A stretch of DNA of 64,000 nucleotides, taken from NCBI RefSeq assembly GCF_022654015.1, contig NZ_CP073063.1, positions 2,418,001 to 2,482,000 on the forward strand, written 5' to 3'. The DNA comes from Brevundimonas diminuta. GTDB lineage: Bacteria > Pseudomonadota > Alphaproteobacteria > Caulobacterales > Caulobacteraceae. Within the stretch, counting starts at the first letter, position 1, and every line of letters begins with the position of its first letter. Under the pieces are notes generated by a model. That model had not been told where the DNA came from, did no database searches, and saw nothing but the letters and a program-made list of their open reading frames with translations. Below, one piece after another: positions 38,255 to 47,363 of the stretch. The translations under genes and the position numbers were made by a program.

Positions 38255-38472
38255 CAAAGTGAGTCACGGTCCAGTCGCGCTTCGGCACAGCGGGTCCGCT
38301 CAACCGCTGTCACCGGCAGGGCGCCGGTCTGGACGACAACGCCTTGTAGAGGCGCCGCCGCGTCGCAGACCGCAGGTCGCTAAGCGCCGCCTCGCCGATC
38401 GCCTAGACGCGGAACTCGAGCATCACGCGAGAATTCGCCGATTACTGCTCGTCGGCGCATAGTCGAAAGTTC
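38255..38472 (-). pseudogene. decayed abiEii fragment
   Basis: Minus-strand translation in shifting frames gives 'FDYAPTSS', 'VMLEF', 'RPAVCDAAAPLQGVV' and 'AVERTR'. These match in order the intact AbiEii in this window ('VDYAPTST', 'VMLEF', 'RPVVCDAAAHLQGVV', 'AAERTF'). Stops and frameshifts break it. Only a middle part of the gene remains. Confidence 0.8.
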
Positions 38473-38640
38473 ATGCGCTTCGGGGCCCACCAGCGCCTGC
38501 GTAAACGCTAGCAGTCGGTTCAACCGGTCACTGGATATCCCGCGAGCCTTACCCATCAGTTCGCAACGCGCCATAACGACAGGCACCACAGGCCCGCCGC
38601 AGACTGTGAACCCGATCCTCAAGAATCGAAGGAACAGGGC
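38463..38640 (-). pseudogene. chrA (chromate transporter) fragment
   Basis: The minus strand encodes 'FLRIGFTVCGGPVVPVVMAR', a spacer and 'LAFTQALVGPEAHEL'. This resembles the start of ChrA chromate transporters (FxxxGxTSFGGP ... LPGPEAxQL). Only about 60 codons are left and the rest of the helices are absent. The family match is by eye. Confidence 0.5.
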
Positions 38641-38729
38641 GCCTGAGAACCACGCGGGGTAGAGGCTGGTGCGCCACGGCGCCTGCGCTATCCGACCTGC
38701 CGGTCTGCACACATTGGTTTGGGCTCTCT

Positions 38730-38965
38730 TCCGACGAAGCGCACCGTCTCCGCTTTCAGATCGACTTCAGCTGCGAACCCTGCCGAACCCGAGCCTACTT
38801 CTGCGGCGCGCCATCGGCGTCGTCTGCGCCGTGCGACCGCCAGCCTAGGTCACTAGACGCCTTCGGCCGAAGACCGCCGATGATCCGTTCGATGCCGCAG
38901 AAGCTTAGTCGCACTCGGTTTTGCGCCGCCGTCGCAAATCACCCGCCAACGGATCATGCCTTCCG
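38730..38965 (-). pseudogene. decayed DUF7662 gene, copy 2
   Basis: Frame-shifted minus-strand pieces 'DPLAGDLRRRRKTECD', 'LSFCGIERIIGGLRPKASSD' and 'GFAAEVDLKAETVRFVG' align in order with the intact DUF7662 genes at 31682 and 44569. The start codon is lost and the frame shifts in the middle. Confidence 0.8.
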
Positions 38966-39088
38966 TACCCCCATTTCGGCGACGCCAGCGGCGAGGGTCA
39001 ACCTTGAGGGGTGTTTGGTTTGAACCGTTCCCGAAACGTCGGGTAAGCTGAAACCATCGTCACCCAGGCTCGCAGTTGGAGCAGTTTC

Positions 39089-39325
39089 TTGACGGCGCTT
39101 TCGGACACCATCCAGTTCACAGTCATTCGAGGCGAAGGCGATTGGCGCGTCCTCCGCGATGGCCGAGACGCCGGCCACTTCGATTTCAGCGTCGACGCCA
39201 TCGAGTCAGCCCTGGTCCGCGCTACCACGTTGATCGAAAAGGGCGAGACCGTCGAAGTCTTCGTCCAGGACGCGGCAGGCCAGCTTAGACAGGTCGATCC
39301 TGTCGGTGGCGAGGTACTGCACTAA
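39089..39325 (+). CDS. DUF2188-like small protein, copy 1
   Basis: 78 residues from a TTG start, the same start codon and length as its paralogue at 54305; 69 of 78 residues agree. Pattern 'DTIQFTVIRGEGDWRVLRDG', 'HFDFSVDAIESAL', 'VEVFVQDAAGQLRQVDP' resembles DUF2188, a small alpha/beta fold of unknown role. It sits between the pseudogene graveyard and the TonB receptor. Strong conservation between copies argues it is a real gene. Confidence 0.78.
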   Translation: MTALSDTIQFTVIRGEGDWRVLRDGRDAGHFDFSVDAIESALVRATTLIEKGETVEVFVQDAAGQLRQVDPVGGEVLH

Positions 39326-39536
39326 CGTCCTCGACCGTCGTCGAGCGCCGATATCCGGTCTTCTGCACCTCTTCGAGCAATCCCCACCGGCTTGGAAAGC
39401 GTTGTTCGACGCGTCCGAGAGCTCCGACCATCCCGGTCGACTGAAAAATTCGCGACATATGAGGGAAGGGAGGAGACGCCGCGTAGTCAACAAAGAGGGG
39501 CCGCGATTTGGCCGCAATGTCGCTAGGGGGAAACCA

Positions 39537-42521
39537 TTGGCCAATAAGTTTTTCAGGAGCCGGCTCGTCGCCTCCTCTGTCCTGACCGGAATCACGATCG
39601 TGGCGACAGCGACGGCCCTGCCTGTCGCGGCGCAAAACCGTCCCTCCTCCGAGACATCGTCATCCGAACCGGCCGCAGAGCTGGAAGCTGTTGTCGTCAC
39701 CGGGTCTCGCATCGCCCGACAGGACTACATCGCCAACAGCCCGATCGTGACCGTGACCCAAGAGGATTTCCAGGCGACGGGATCGGTCAACATCGAGAGC
39801 TTGATCAACGAATTGCCGCAGTTCACGGCCTTGGGCAACGCGGCCTCTAACAGCCCAAATCTGGCGGGCCAAGCCAATGTGCAACTCCGTGGTCTTGGAT
39901 CGACGCGAACCCTCGTTCTTCTCGACGGGCGCCGGATAGTCCCATCCAACGCCTCGTCGGTCGTCGATCTCAACCTGTTGCCCACCCCCCTGATCGCTAG
40001 CGTCGAGACGATCACGGGCGGAGCCTCCTCGACCTACGGATCGGACGCGGTGGGCGGCGTGCTCAACTTCCTGCTCGACCGCCGCTTTGAAGGCTTCAAG
40101 CTAGACGCTCAGTACGGGGCCTCCGACCAGGGCGACGCGGAGGCGGAGGCGGTCAGCCTAACGCTCGGCGGGGACTTCGCCGAGGGACGGGGTCGCGCTG
40201 TTCTTTCGGCCAGCTATTCCAACCGGGCGTCCGTGCTCAACGCCAGTCGCTCTTTCTCGCTCATCGGCGGGTTCGCCGGCACCTCGCCGCTCGGGTCGAC
40301 GGTGTTCGACGCCTCAAACTTGCCGACAGCCGCCGCCGTCAACGCCGCCGTTTCCGGCGCTGCACGGGGCGATACGTTCGGCTTCAACAACAACGGAACC
40401 TTGTTCACCTATCAGGGCGCGCGCGATTACGTGAGTCCCGGCGGTATAGACTATGAGGGGTTCCGCAAGCCGGGTCCGTTGCAGCAGACGGACTTCACCT
40501 ACAGCACCGTTGATCGCAACTATCTGATTATTCCCCAGACCCGGTACAATGTGTATGCGGCCGCGAGCTACGAGCTCACCGAAGCGGTCGAGTTTTACAC
40601 GGACGTCTTGTTTTCTCAGTATCAGGCCGGCAACCAGCTCGCGTCCAACCCGGGTACCGGCCCCACTACGGGCTTCCGTATCCCATCTACCAATCCGTTC
40701 ATTCCTACTGAACTGCGCGGTGTCCTCAACTCGCGACCCAATCCGGCCGGGAGTTTCCGCCTCGACAAACGATTCAACGAGCTCGGTCCGCGCCGCCAGA
40801 ACGAAAATTACAGCGTCTACCAGATCACCACGGGCTTACGCGGCGATCTGGTCGGTCTGCGCGACTGGACCTACGACGCCTACTTGACCTATGGCCGGGT
40901 AGACAACGACACCAATTACACTGGCTATCTCTCTCGCTCCGCCATTCAGCGGCTCCTGGAGGCGTCAGACGGCGGCGCGTCGCTCTGCACCGGCGGTTTC
41001 AACCCCTTCGGCGCCAATCCGTTGAGCGCCAGCTGTATCGCCTATGTCAGCCGGGTGCCGCGCAATAAAACTACGAACGATCAGCGTGTAGTGGAAGCCA
41101 ATCTGCAGGGTGGGCTGTTCACCCTGCCCACCGGCGAGGTGCGCGCGGCTGTCGGCGCGGCCTACCGAGAGCAGAACTACGACTTTTCGCCCGACAACCT
41201 GCTGATCAGCACCTTTACCCTTAACGGCGTCACCGGACCTGAACTGGCCGGCAACTCCGGCACGCCGCTGTCGGGATCGGATACGGTGTCGGAACTCTAT
41301 GCCGAGGTACTGATCCCGCTGCTCGCCGACCTGCCGTTCATTCGCCAGCTTGAGACCAACCTCGGCTACCGTGTGTCAGACTATGACACCATCGGACAGG
41401 TCGCGTCTTACAAGGCGGACCTCAGCTGGGAGGCGATCGACGGGCTGCGGCTGCGCGGCGGTGTGCAACGCGCGGTGCGCGCGCCCTCGATCGGGGAGCT
41501 TTTCGCCGCCCAGAACCTGAGCTTCCCGTCGATCGGCGTACCCGTGTCCTCGACCGGGGTGCGGCAGTTCTCCGGCGACCCCTGCGACATCCGCGGCGCC
41601 TATCGCGCGCCCGGCGCCGCGAACGCCGGCCAGGTGCGGAGCCTCTGTCTGGCGCAGAATGTCCCGGCGCAGGTGATCGACTCCTACACCTTCTCCAACT
41701 CGCAAGTGTCGGGCGTAACCGGCGGGAATCCCGACCTGCAGGAGGAGACCGCGGACTCCTTCACGGTCGGCGCGATCTTACAGTCGCCGTTGTCTAGCGC
41801 GTGGCTTAGCGGCGTATCCGGATCCATCGACTACTATGACATCACCATCGAGCAGGTGGTCGGCACGGTCTCGACGACCGAACAGCTGCGCCGCTGCTAC
41901 AATCAGGACGGCGTCTCCAACCCGACCTACGATCCGAACAACGTGTTCTGCCGCCTGTTCAGCCGGGATCCGAACTCCGGCCAGATCACCAGCACGTTCG
42001 AGACAAATGCCAACCTGGGCACGCTGAAGACCAAGGGGATCGACTTCCAGATCGACTGGCGGCTCGATCTGACCGACATAGGCGCACCAGACTGGGGCGC
42101 CCTAGCCCTCAACGTCACTGGCACCCGGCTGCTGGAATGGGAGCGGCAGGACATCCCGGGCGGCCCCTACACCGATCGCAAAGGCACCGTTTCCAACAGC
42201 TTCGGTCTAACCCTCCCGGAATGGAAGGCGCTCTCGACCCTGAACTGGACTCAGGATCCGTGGACCCTCGGTCTGCGCTGGCGTTACCAAGGCGAGGTCG
42301 AGAACTTCAACAATCGAAGCCAAGTCATCGACGCCATCCACTATTTCGATCTGAACGCTGGATTTGAGATCAACTCGACCGTCTCACTTCGCGCGGGCGT
42401 CAACAATCTGACGGACGAACAGCCGCCCGTCTATGCGCCCGCGATCGCCGCCAATACCGACCCGTCCACCTACGATCTGGTCGGACGCCGATACTACGTC
42501 GGACTGACGGCTCGCTTCTGA
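39537..42521 (+). CDS. TonB-dependent receptor
   Basis: 994 residues from a TTG at 39537, preferred because AGGGGG lies seven bases upstream and the signal peptide (MANKFFRSRLVASSVLTG...) then begins normally; an ATG at 39459 is the alternative. The plug starts 'ELEAVVVTGSRIARQDY', with 'LLDGRRIVPS' and 'GGASSTYGSDAVGGVLNF'. The 22-strand barrel ends in 'RRYYVGLTARF'. It imports an unknown ligand across the outer membrane. The DUF4198 gene downstream hints at a metal or metal-chelate substrate. Confidence 0.93.
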   Translation: MANKFFRSRLVASSVLTGITIVATATALPVAAQNRPSSETSSSEPAAELEAVVVTGSRIARQDYIANSPIVTVTQEDFQATGSVNIESLINELPQFTALGNAASNSPNLAGQANVQLRGLGSTRTLVLLDGRRIVPSNASSVVDLNLLPTPLIASVETITGGASSTYGSDAVGGVLNFLLDRRFEGFKLDAQYGASDQGDAEAEAVSLTLGGDFAEGRGRAVLSASYSNRASVLNASRSFSLIGGFAGTSPLGSTVFDASNLPTAAAVNAAVSGAARGDTFGFNNNGTLFTYQGARDYVSPGGIDYEGFRKPGPLQQTDFTYSTVDRNYLIIPQTRYNVYAAASYELTEAVEFYTDVLFSQYQAGNQLASNPGTGPTTGFRIPSTNPFIPTELRGVLNSRPNPAGSFRLDKRFNELGPRRQNENYSVYQITTGLRGDLVGLRDWTYDAYLTYGRVDNDTNYTGYLSRSAIQRLLEASDGGASLCTGGFNPFGANPLSASCIAYVSRVPRNKTTNDQRVVEANLQGGLFTLPTGEVRAAVGAAYREQNYDFSPDNLLISTFTLNGVTGPELAGNSGTPLSGSDTVSELYAEVLIPLLADLPFIRQLETNLGYRVSDYDTIGQVASYKADLSWEAIDGLRLRGGVQRAVRAPSIGELFAAQNLSFPSIGVPVSSTGVRQFSGDPCDIRGAYRAPGAANAGQVRSLCLAQNVPAQVIDSYTFSNSQVSGVTGGNPDLQEETADSFTVGAILQSPLSSAWLSGVSGSIDYYDITIEQVVGTVSTTEQLRRCYNQDGVSNPTYDPNNVFCRLFSRDPNSGQITSTFETNANLGTLKTKGIDFQIDWRLDLTDIGAPDWGALALNVTGTRLLEWERQDIPGGPYTDRKGTVSNSFGLTLPEWKALSTLNWTQDPWTLGLRWRYQGEVENFNNRSQVIDAIHYFDLNAGFEINSTVSLRAGVNNLTDEQPPVYAPAIAANTDPSTYDLVGRRYYVGLTARF

Positions 42522-42576
42522 TCCCACCGATACTCGGCGCGTCCTGCTGAAATCACGCAAAAGAAGGCCCCATCTC

Positions 42577-43362
42577 ATGAACACTCGTCTGATGCTGACC
42601 TTGGCCACGAGCCTCAGCCTCGTCGCCGGCGGCGCGGTCGCCCACGACTTCTTTCTCATCCCCGAGCGCTTTGTCGGACCGGCCGGACAACCGCTTATCG
42701 TTCACGCGACCTCGTCGTCAGATTTTCCCGCTCTCAATGTCGGTTCGCCGCTGGCGCGGGTCGGAGAAGCACGAGCGATGGTGAACGGCAGGCCCGCCCA
42801 AGTCGCCGTGGACGCCCATCGGCAATCCCTCCGTTTAACCGTCTCCAGCGCCGACGAGGGCATGGCCGCGGTCACTCTTCAGACGGTTTGGGGCGAGTCC
42901 AACTGGCGCCCTGACCAGGTCGAGACCTACCTTGACGAGCACCCGTTCTCGGCGGAGGACATCGCGACAGTCCATCGTTTGCTTCCCGCTGGCGCGACGC
43001 TCCAGATCCGATCGCGCCGCCTAGCGAAATCTCTCGTGTGTTTCCAGACCTGCACCCCGATCCCGCAGGGCCCAACGGGTTTGGAGGTGGAGTTTCTGCC
43101 GCTGTTCGAACCGGGTCAATCGATGCCCGCCGGCTTTCAGCTGATCAGAAACGGTGAGCCGTTAGCGGCGCACCCCGTCACTATCCGTTTCGGCCCTCGC
43201 GAACGTCGCACGGTCGTCACCGACGCCGACGGCCGGTTGAAGCTTCAGGATGGCGTGAGCGGCCCCATCATGCTGGTCGCGGTAACTATTGACGCGCCGT
43301 CGCAACCCGGAGAGCGGTTTGTCACCAACAACGCGACCTTGACCTTCAACGCGCCGGTCTAG
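42577..43362 (+). CDS. DUF4198 periplasmic protein
   Basis: 261 residues. The signal peptide is cut near 'GGAVA', giving 'HDFFLIPERF' at the mature N-terminus; 'AHDFFL' is the DUF4198 hallmark. It ends in an immunoglobulin-like 'VVTDADGRLKLQDG...ATLTF'. Family members pair with TonB receptors and nickel or other metal uptake. It follows the receptor by 55 bases in the same direction, so the two likely form an uptake unit. Confidence 0.85.
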   Translation: MNTRLMLTLATSLSLVAGGAVAHDFFLIPERFVGPAGQPLIVHATSSSDFPALNVGSPLARVGEARAMVNGRPAQVAVDAHRQSLRLTVSSADEGMAAVTLQTVWGESNWRPDQVETYLDEHPFSAEDIATVHRLLPAGATLQIRSRRLAKSLVCFQTCTPIPQGPTGLEVEFLPLFEPGQSMPAGFQLIRNGEPLAAHPVTIRFGPRERRTVVTDADGRLKLQDGVSGPIMLVAVTIDAPSQPGERFVTNNATLTFNAPV

Positions 43363-43401
43363 GTTGATGCCCCTGGGCGGTGGTCCTCGTCATCATCATC
43401 C

Positions 43402-43863
43402 GAGGCGCTACAGCCGGCTGTGACGCCCTTTTGAGACCTCCAGCCCGGCGTGCGCCAGGACTTCCGCCTCGAGGGCGATGATACGACGCATCTGGTTCTC
43501 GGCCTTCAGGGTCTGGCGCCCTACTGGTGGGAGATCGACGCCGCCTCCTTCCTGTCGACCGAGGGGAACCTGACCGCTCGTGTCGAGGCCGAATACGACC
43601 AGCGCATCACCCGGCGCTGGATCCTCCAGCCGCGCCTTGAAATCGACGCCTCCGCCAGCGACATTCCGGAACTGGAGCTCGGTTCCGGTTTGTCCTCGGT
43701 CGAAGCGGGCCTGCGTCTCCGCTATGAGTTTCGCAAGGAGCTCGCCCCCTACGTCGGCGTCGAATGGAGCCGCGCGCTCGGCGATACCGCCGACTACATC
43801 AAAGCCCGAGGCGGCGAGATAGACGACACACGCTTCGTCGTCGGTCTCAACGCCTGGTTCTAA
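43402..43863 (+). pseudogene. 5'-truncated copB remnant
   Basis: From 43450 an open frame encodes 137 residues matching the last 150 residues of the intact CopB in this window ('QGLAPYWWEIDAASFLS', 'EYDQRITRRWILQPR', 'APYVGVEWSRALGDTADY', terminal Trp-Phe). Just upstream, 'YSR' and 'PF*DLQPG' match the preceding CopB residues but with a stop and frameshift. The signal peptide and Met-rich region are gone. The cut lies next to the DUF4198 gene, suggesting that the receptor/DUF4198 block was inserted here. Confidence 0.85.
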
Positions 43864-43879
43864 CCGAAGGAGATCATTG

Positions 43880-44263
43880 ATGATCCGCACCCTCGTCCTC
43901 ACCGCAGCCCTGGCCTTCGCCGGAGCGGCCGCCGCCCAAGACCCGCACGCTGGCCATGCCATGCCGGCTCAAGCCGCCGCGCCGCAATCGGGCATCGTCA
44001 CCGTCCCTGCCGATGGCGCCATGACATCCGGTTCGCCCGAACGCTTCAGCGTCACCTTCCCGCACGCGATGATTTTGAAGACCGTGACCCTCACCGCCGA
44101 AGGACGTGCCCCGGTCGTCGTCAACGCCCCTGCCGCGCCGGCCGCCGCGACCGTCAGCGTGGCCCTGCCCCGCCTCGTGGCGGGCACTTACAGGGCCGCC
44201 TGGACGGCGGAAGGCGCGGACGGGCACAAGATGTCCGGGTCTGTCAGCTTCATGGTTCACTAG
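43880..44263 (+). CDS. copC: CopC-domain copper-binding protein, second exported copy of the CopB/C type
   Basis: 127 residues from ATG 43880 (GAAGGAG eight bases upstream). The signal peptide is followed by 'DPHAGHAMPAQ', then the CopC-like domain with 'TFPHAMILKTVTLTAEGRAP' and 'LVAGTYRAAWTAEGADGHKM'. It resembles the CopC at 21103 more than the one at 37690. It trails the copB remnant, as copC often trails copB. Confidence 0.87.
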   Translation: MIRTLVLTAALAFAGAAAAQDPHAGHAMPAQAAAPQSGIVTVPADGAMTSGSPERFSVTFPHAMILKTVTLTAEGRAPVVVNAPAAPAAATVSVALPRLVAGTYRAAWTAEGADGHKMSGSVSFMVH

Positions 44264-44273
44264 GAGAACGACG

Positions 44274-44501
44274 ATGCGAGTTTCCAACCTGCTGGCCGCC
44301 GCCGGCGCGATCCTGGCCCTGAGCGCTGGAGCGGCCCTGGCCGCCGAAGGCTGCGACTGTTGCAAGGACATGGCCGCTGACGCCGCCATGAGCTGCTGCG
44401 ACAAGATGAAGTCTGACGCTTCGCCGCCCGCCGAACCCGCGCCGCCCGCGCCGGCGCCCTCGGATGCTCCGGCTCCCCAAGGTCACGCCGACCATAACTG
44501 A
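44274..44501 (+). CDS. small exported Cys-rich protein
   Basis: 75 residues from ATG 44274 (AGGAGAAC upstream, ten bases after the copC stop). Signal peptide 'LLAAAGAILALSAGAALA', then 'EGCDCCKDMAADAAMSCCDK' with five cysteines and a Pro/Ala tail ending 'HADHN'. It has the look of a periplasmic Cu/Ag chaperone, but no named family was recognized. It is co-transcribed with the CopC at 43880. Confidence 0.78.
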   Translation: MRVSNLLAAAGAILALSAGAALAAEGCDCCKDMAADAAMSCCDKMKSDASPPAEPAPPAPAPSDAPAPQGHADHN

Positions 44502-44568
44502 CCGGCCGATCTGAACCGCTCCGGCAGGCGCTCCGACTGATCGGAGGTCTGCCCGGAGCGGACAGGCG

Positions 44569-44868
44569 TCAACTCCCGGTCTTCGCCGCGCTGAGCCGCG
44601 CCTCGCTCCCTGGGGCGCCGCCTGCCGCAATCCGGATGAAACGGACGGTCTCGGCCCGCGTCCGCGGTTCAGCGACGAAACCCGCCTCGGCGAAGGCGAG
44701 ATGCTGGGGCATCGGCGCCCTCGCCGTATCCACGCGCCACCAAACCTCCAGCGACGCCGCCTTGGGCAAAATGCCGCCGACGATCCGCTCGATGTCCCGA
44801 AAGGACAGGTCCACCTCGGCGCTCTTCTGACGTCGGAGAAAGGCTGCGAGCGGCGCGTATTTAGCCAT
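44569..44868 (-). CDS. DUF7662-like protein, copy 3
   Basis: 99 residues from the ATG of 'MAKYAPLAAFLRRQKSAEVD'. It shares 'FRDIERIVGGILPKAA', 'WW', 'QHLAFAEAGFVAEP' and 'AETVRFIR' with the copies at 31682 and 38730. The role is unknown; the ordered, basic N-terminal half suggests nucleic-acid binding, but that is a guess. Confidence 0.78.
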   Translation of the reverse strand: MAKYAPLAAFLRRQKSAEVDLSFRDIERIVGGILPKAASLEVWWRVDTARAPMPQHLAFAEAGFVAEPRTRAETVRFIRIAAGGAPGSEARLSAAKTGS

Positions 44869-45062
44869 CTGGGTGTCTTGCTCCACTGCTGCCGGGGGTC
44901 AAGCCCGGCTGGCGCGCTTGGGCTGGCCGATCTAGACTCGCCGGCGGCGGGTTCCGAGAACGATAGGCGCCGATCAAGAGCCAGGGGACGTGCAAACGTC
45001 GGCGGCGATCGGCGGCGAAACGCCGGGCTTCATCACAGAAGTTCCTGGCCCGCCCCCTCCCC

Positions 45063-45158
45063 TCATCCCGGGTCGATCAGACCTTGCCGGACCGCCGAGG
45101 CGACCGCTTCGATCCGGGTCCGGACCCGGAGTTTGGAGCAGGCCTTCTCAAGATATCT
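45063..45158 (-). pseudogene. LuxR-type HTH C-terminal fragment
   Basis: Minus-strand codons from 45158 to a TGA at 45063 read 'RYLEKACSKLRVRTRIEAVA' then 'SAVRQGLIDPG', the recognition helix and tail of a LuxR/FixJ helix-turn-helix. Nothing of the sensor domain remains. The fragment ends in the palindrome AGATATCT (45151-45158), where the traG remnant begins in the other direction. Confidence 0.6.
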
Positions 45159-45924
45159 GGGCGCCACGCCGGACAACATGCTGAGGATCCAGCCGCTCTA
45201 TGCGCTACTTTTTCAGCAGCTGGTCGATCTCAACAGCCGCAGCCTTCCCGCCCCCGCCGACCGTCCGACCCTCGTCCTGCTCGACGAATTCGCTCGCCTC
45301 GGCCCGGCGCCGGTGCTGGCCCACGCCTTCGCCTGGGTGGCGGGCTACGGACTGCGTCTGCTGGCCGTGCTTCAGAGTCCCTCCCAGCTCCGGGCGCTCT
45401 ACGGACCCGATCTGGCAGAGGACGTGATGACCAATTGCGGCATCGAGATCGTCTTCGCGCCCAAGGAACTGAGGATCGCCCGGGAGCTCAGCGAACGGCT
45501 GGGCTATTATACGACGGACGGGCGAAGCCGCAGCCGGCCGGCCGGCCTCGCGCGCGGCCGACGCAGTACGACCGTGTCCGACCAGCGCCGGGCGCTGATG
45601 CTGCCCCAGGAGCTCATGCAGCTTCCGCAGACCGCCCTGATCGTCCTGAAGGCCGGTCTGCCGCCTGTTCGCGGCCGCAAGATCGCCTACTGGCGCGACC
45701 GGATTTTCCAGCGCCGTCTGCGTCCCGCTCCCACGCCCGGGCCGACGGTCGAAGCGCCGGTCGTCCCGCCCGCTCTCGAGGAGGATCCCATGGATTTCGA
45801 CGTCATCGCCCGCGCCTTCGCCGCCGAAGGCCTTCCTCCGCCCCCGCCCGACGCGGATGAAACCGATGTGGCGGCCTGGCTCGACCGCGTCGTCGACGCC
45901 ACCCCGCCGGAGCGCGAGCCATGA
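45151..45924 (+). pseudogene. traG/virD4 coupling-protein C-terminal remnant
   Basis: From 'RYLGATPDNMLRIQPLYALL' to the stop this is the C-terminal half of a type IV secretion coupling ATPase. Walker B is 'PTLVLLDEFARLGPAPVL', the Gln motif is 'AVLQSPSQLRALYG', and 'ALIVLKAGLPPVRGRKIAYW' closes the domain. The N-terminal membrane helices and Walker A are missing. The open frame extends upstream to 44701 but is not coding-like there. The stop overlaps the start of the LPD7 gene by four bases, so the 3' gene order is original. Confidence 0.85.
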
Positions 45925-46505
45925 CCCCGTCAGAGCCCGCTCCGGCGGTCAACCGCCTGCGGCCCGCGCCCGGCGCACCCGCCCGCTCCACCGCCAAGGG
46001 CGACGTGCCGGACGCGGTGCTCGACCGCTATCTGGTCGAGGGCGATCTCAGGGGCCGGGCGGAGCGGTTCTTCCGGGATCATCGTGCGCCCGCGCCGATG
46101 TTCCGCGACCGGGGTGGATCGCTCACCTCGACCCAGGCCTATCCCGACGCCGTCATCGACATGCTCAAGATCGCGCGGCACCGCGGCTGGGAGCGGATAC
46201 AGGTCTCTGGCGACCCCGCCTTCCGGCGCGAGGTCTGGATCCAGGCCCAGAGCCTGGGTCTGGAGGTCCACGGCCATCGGCCCAGGGACCGCGATCGCCA
46301 GGCGGCCGGAATCGACCGGGCTTCCTCCCAGAAGGCCCTCCAGGATCCGCTCGCCGAGCGGCTCGCCCGCGCGGCCGTGGTGGTGGCCCGTCTCATCCCC
46401 GATCCCGCCATCCAGACCAAGCTGCTGGAGGCCGCCTGGGCGCGCGCCGGCCGCGCGCGTCCGACGGAACGGGACACGACGCGCGACCGCGAGCGGCGGC
46501 GCTAG
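45921..46505 (+). CDS. LPD7-domain protein, conjugative-element associated
   Basis: 194 residues. 'VEGDLRGRAERFFRDHRAP', 'MFRDRGGSLTST' and 'MLKIARHRGWERIQVSGD' are the 'large polyvalent protein-associated domain 7', usually fused to or beside relaxases. The C-terminal 60 residues are helical and basic. It overlaps the traG remnant by four bases. It is now separated from the relaxase by the AbiE-type operon. Confidence 0.85.
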   Translation: MTPSEPAPAVNRLRPAPGAPARSTAKGDVPDAVLDRYLVEGDLRGRAERFFRDHRAPAPMFRDRGGSLTSTQAYPDAVIDMLKIARHRGWERIQVSGDPAFRREVWIQAQSLGLEVHGHRPRDRDRQAAGIDRASSQKALQDPLAERLARAAVVVARLIPDPAIQTKLLEAAWARAGRARPTERDTTRDRERRR

Positions 46506-46514
46506 CGGTCGCGC

Positions 46515-47363
46515 CTAGAAAGTGTTCTTCAGATACGGCGACACGGTGAAGGCCGGGAATCCGACGCCGTCCCTCATCCGGTTCATCAGGTCCCAATACA
46601 TGCCCAGCGCCAGCGGATCGCGGATGTCCGCCGGAATATCGAAGCTGTAATCGCCCTCGAACCGGTCGCCACGTCGCCAGGCCCGGGCGAACTCCGGCGA
46701 GAGGTAGGCGAACAGGGCCCGGCGGATCTGGTCCAGGAACTCGCCGATGGTGCTGGCGTGATAGGAGAAGACGTCGGTGTAGAACCACTGCTGGAAGTCC
46801 GGCACCGACCGATAGACCATCCCCTCATCGACCTCATGGCCGTGCCGCGCGAGCATCGCCCTGATCTGCTTCACCCGGGCATCGAGCCGGGAGAAGTTGT
46901 GCTTGTTGGCGTCGCCGACGACCTTGAGCAGCCAGATGCGGGAGACGCGCACGTCCACCGACAGGTCGAGTCCGGGAAGCCAGACCTTGGGACAGACGCA
47001 CTCCGCGTTCAGCCAGTCCGCGAAGGCCGAGGCGGAAGCCGCCAGACCGGAGGCGTCGGCGCCCAGCGTCGGCTGACGGCCGATGGCGTCCAGATAGAAC
47101 AGATAGGTTCGATCAGTTTCGCGCGCGCCTGCGGTCGACGGGGCGAAGGCGAAGGGCAGCGCAGACGGCCGGGGCTGGGCCAGGAAATCCGCCAGCAGGA
47201 TGGCGAAGACCCGTTTGTGGGTTCCCGACTTGAACACCAAATTGGTCGGGCGGGAGGTCATCGGGTACTCGAAGATCTCCAGATTGACCATGTCGTCGAT
47301 CATGTTCCAGACCGCCTTGAGCAGGATCGCTTCCTGCTCGATCGGGGCGTAGCGCGGGGTCAA
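46515..47363 (-). CDS. third gene of the AbiE-type operon, unknown family
   Basis: 282 residues from a TTG at 47363 that overlaps the TGA of abiEii by the four-base TTGA pattern, so it is coupled to the toxin gene. Segments such as 'LEIFEYPMTSRPTNLVFKSG', 'AILLADFLAQP' and 'DANKHNFSRLDARVKQIRAM' are mostly helical and end in 'SPYLKNTF'. I recognize no domain. Context strongly suggests a third partner of the toxin-antitoxin module. Confidence 0.75.
   Translation of the reverse strand: MTPRYAPIEQEAILLKAVWNMIDDMVNLEIFEYPMTSRPTNLVFKSGTHKRVFAILLADFLAQPRPSALPFAFAPSTAGARETDRTYLFYLDAIGRQPTLGADASGLAASASAFADWLNAECVCPKVWLPGLDLSVDVRVSRIWLLKVVGDANKHNFSRLDARVKQIRAMLARHGHEVDEGMVYRSVPDFQQWFYTDVFSYHASTIGEFLDQIRRALFAYLSPEFARAWRRGDRFEGDYSFDIPADIRDPLALGMYWDLMNRMRDGVGFPAFTVSPYLKNTF

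Noticed and set aside
44701..45924. Full-length 407-codon gene for the coupling protein
   Set aside because: The first 150 codons are antisense to DUF7662 and a LuxR tail; only the C-terminal half is TraG.
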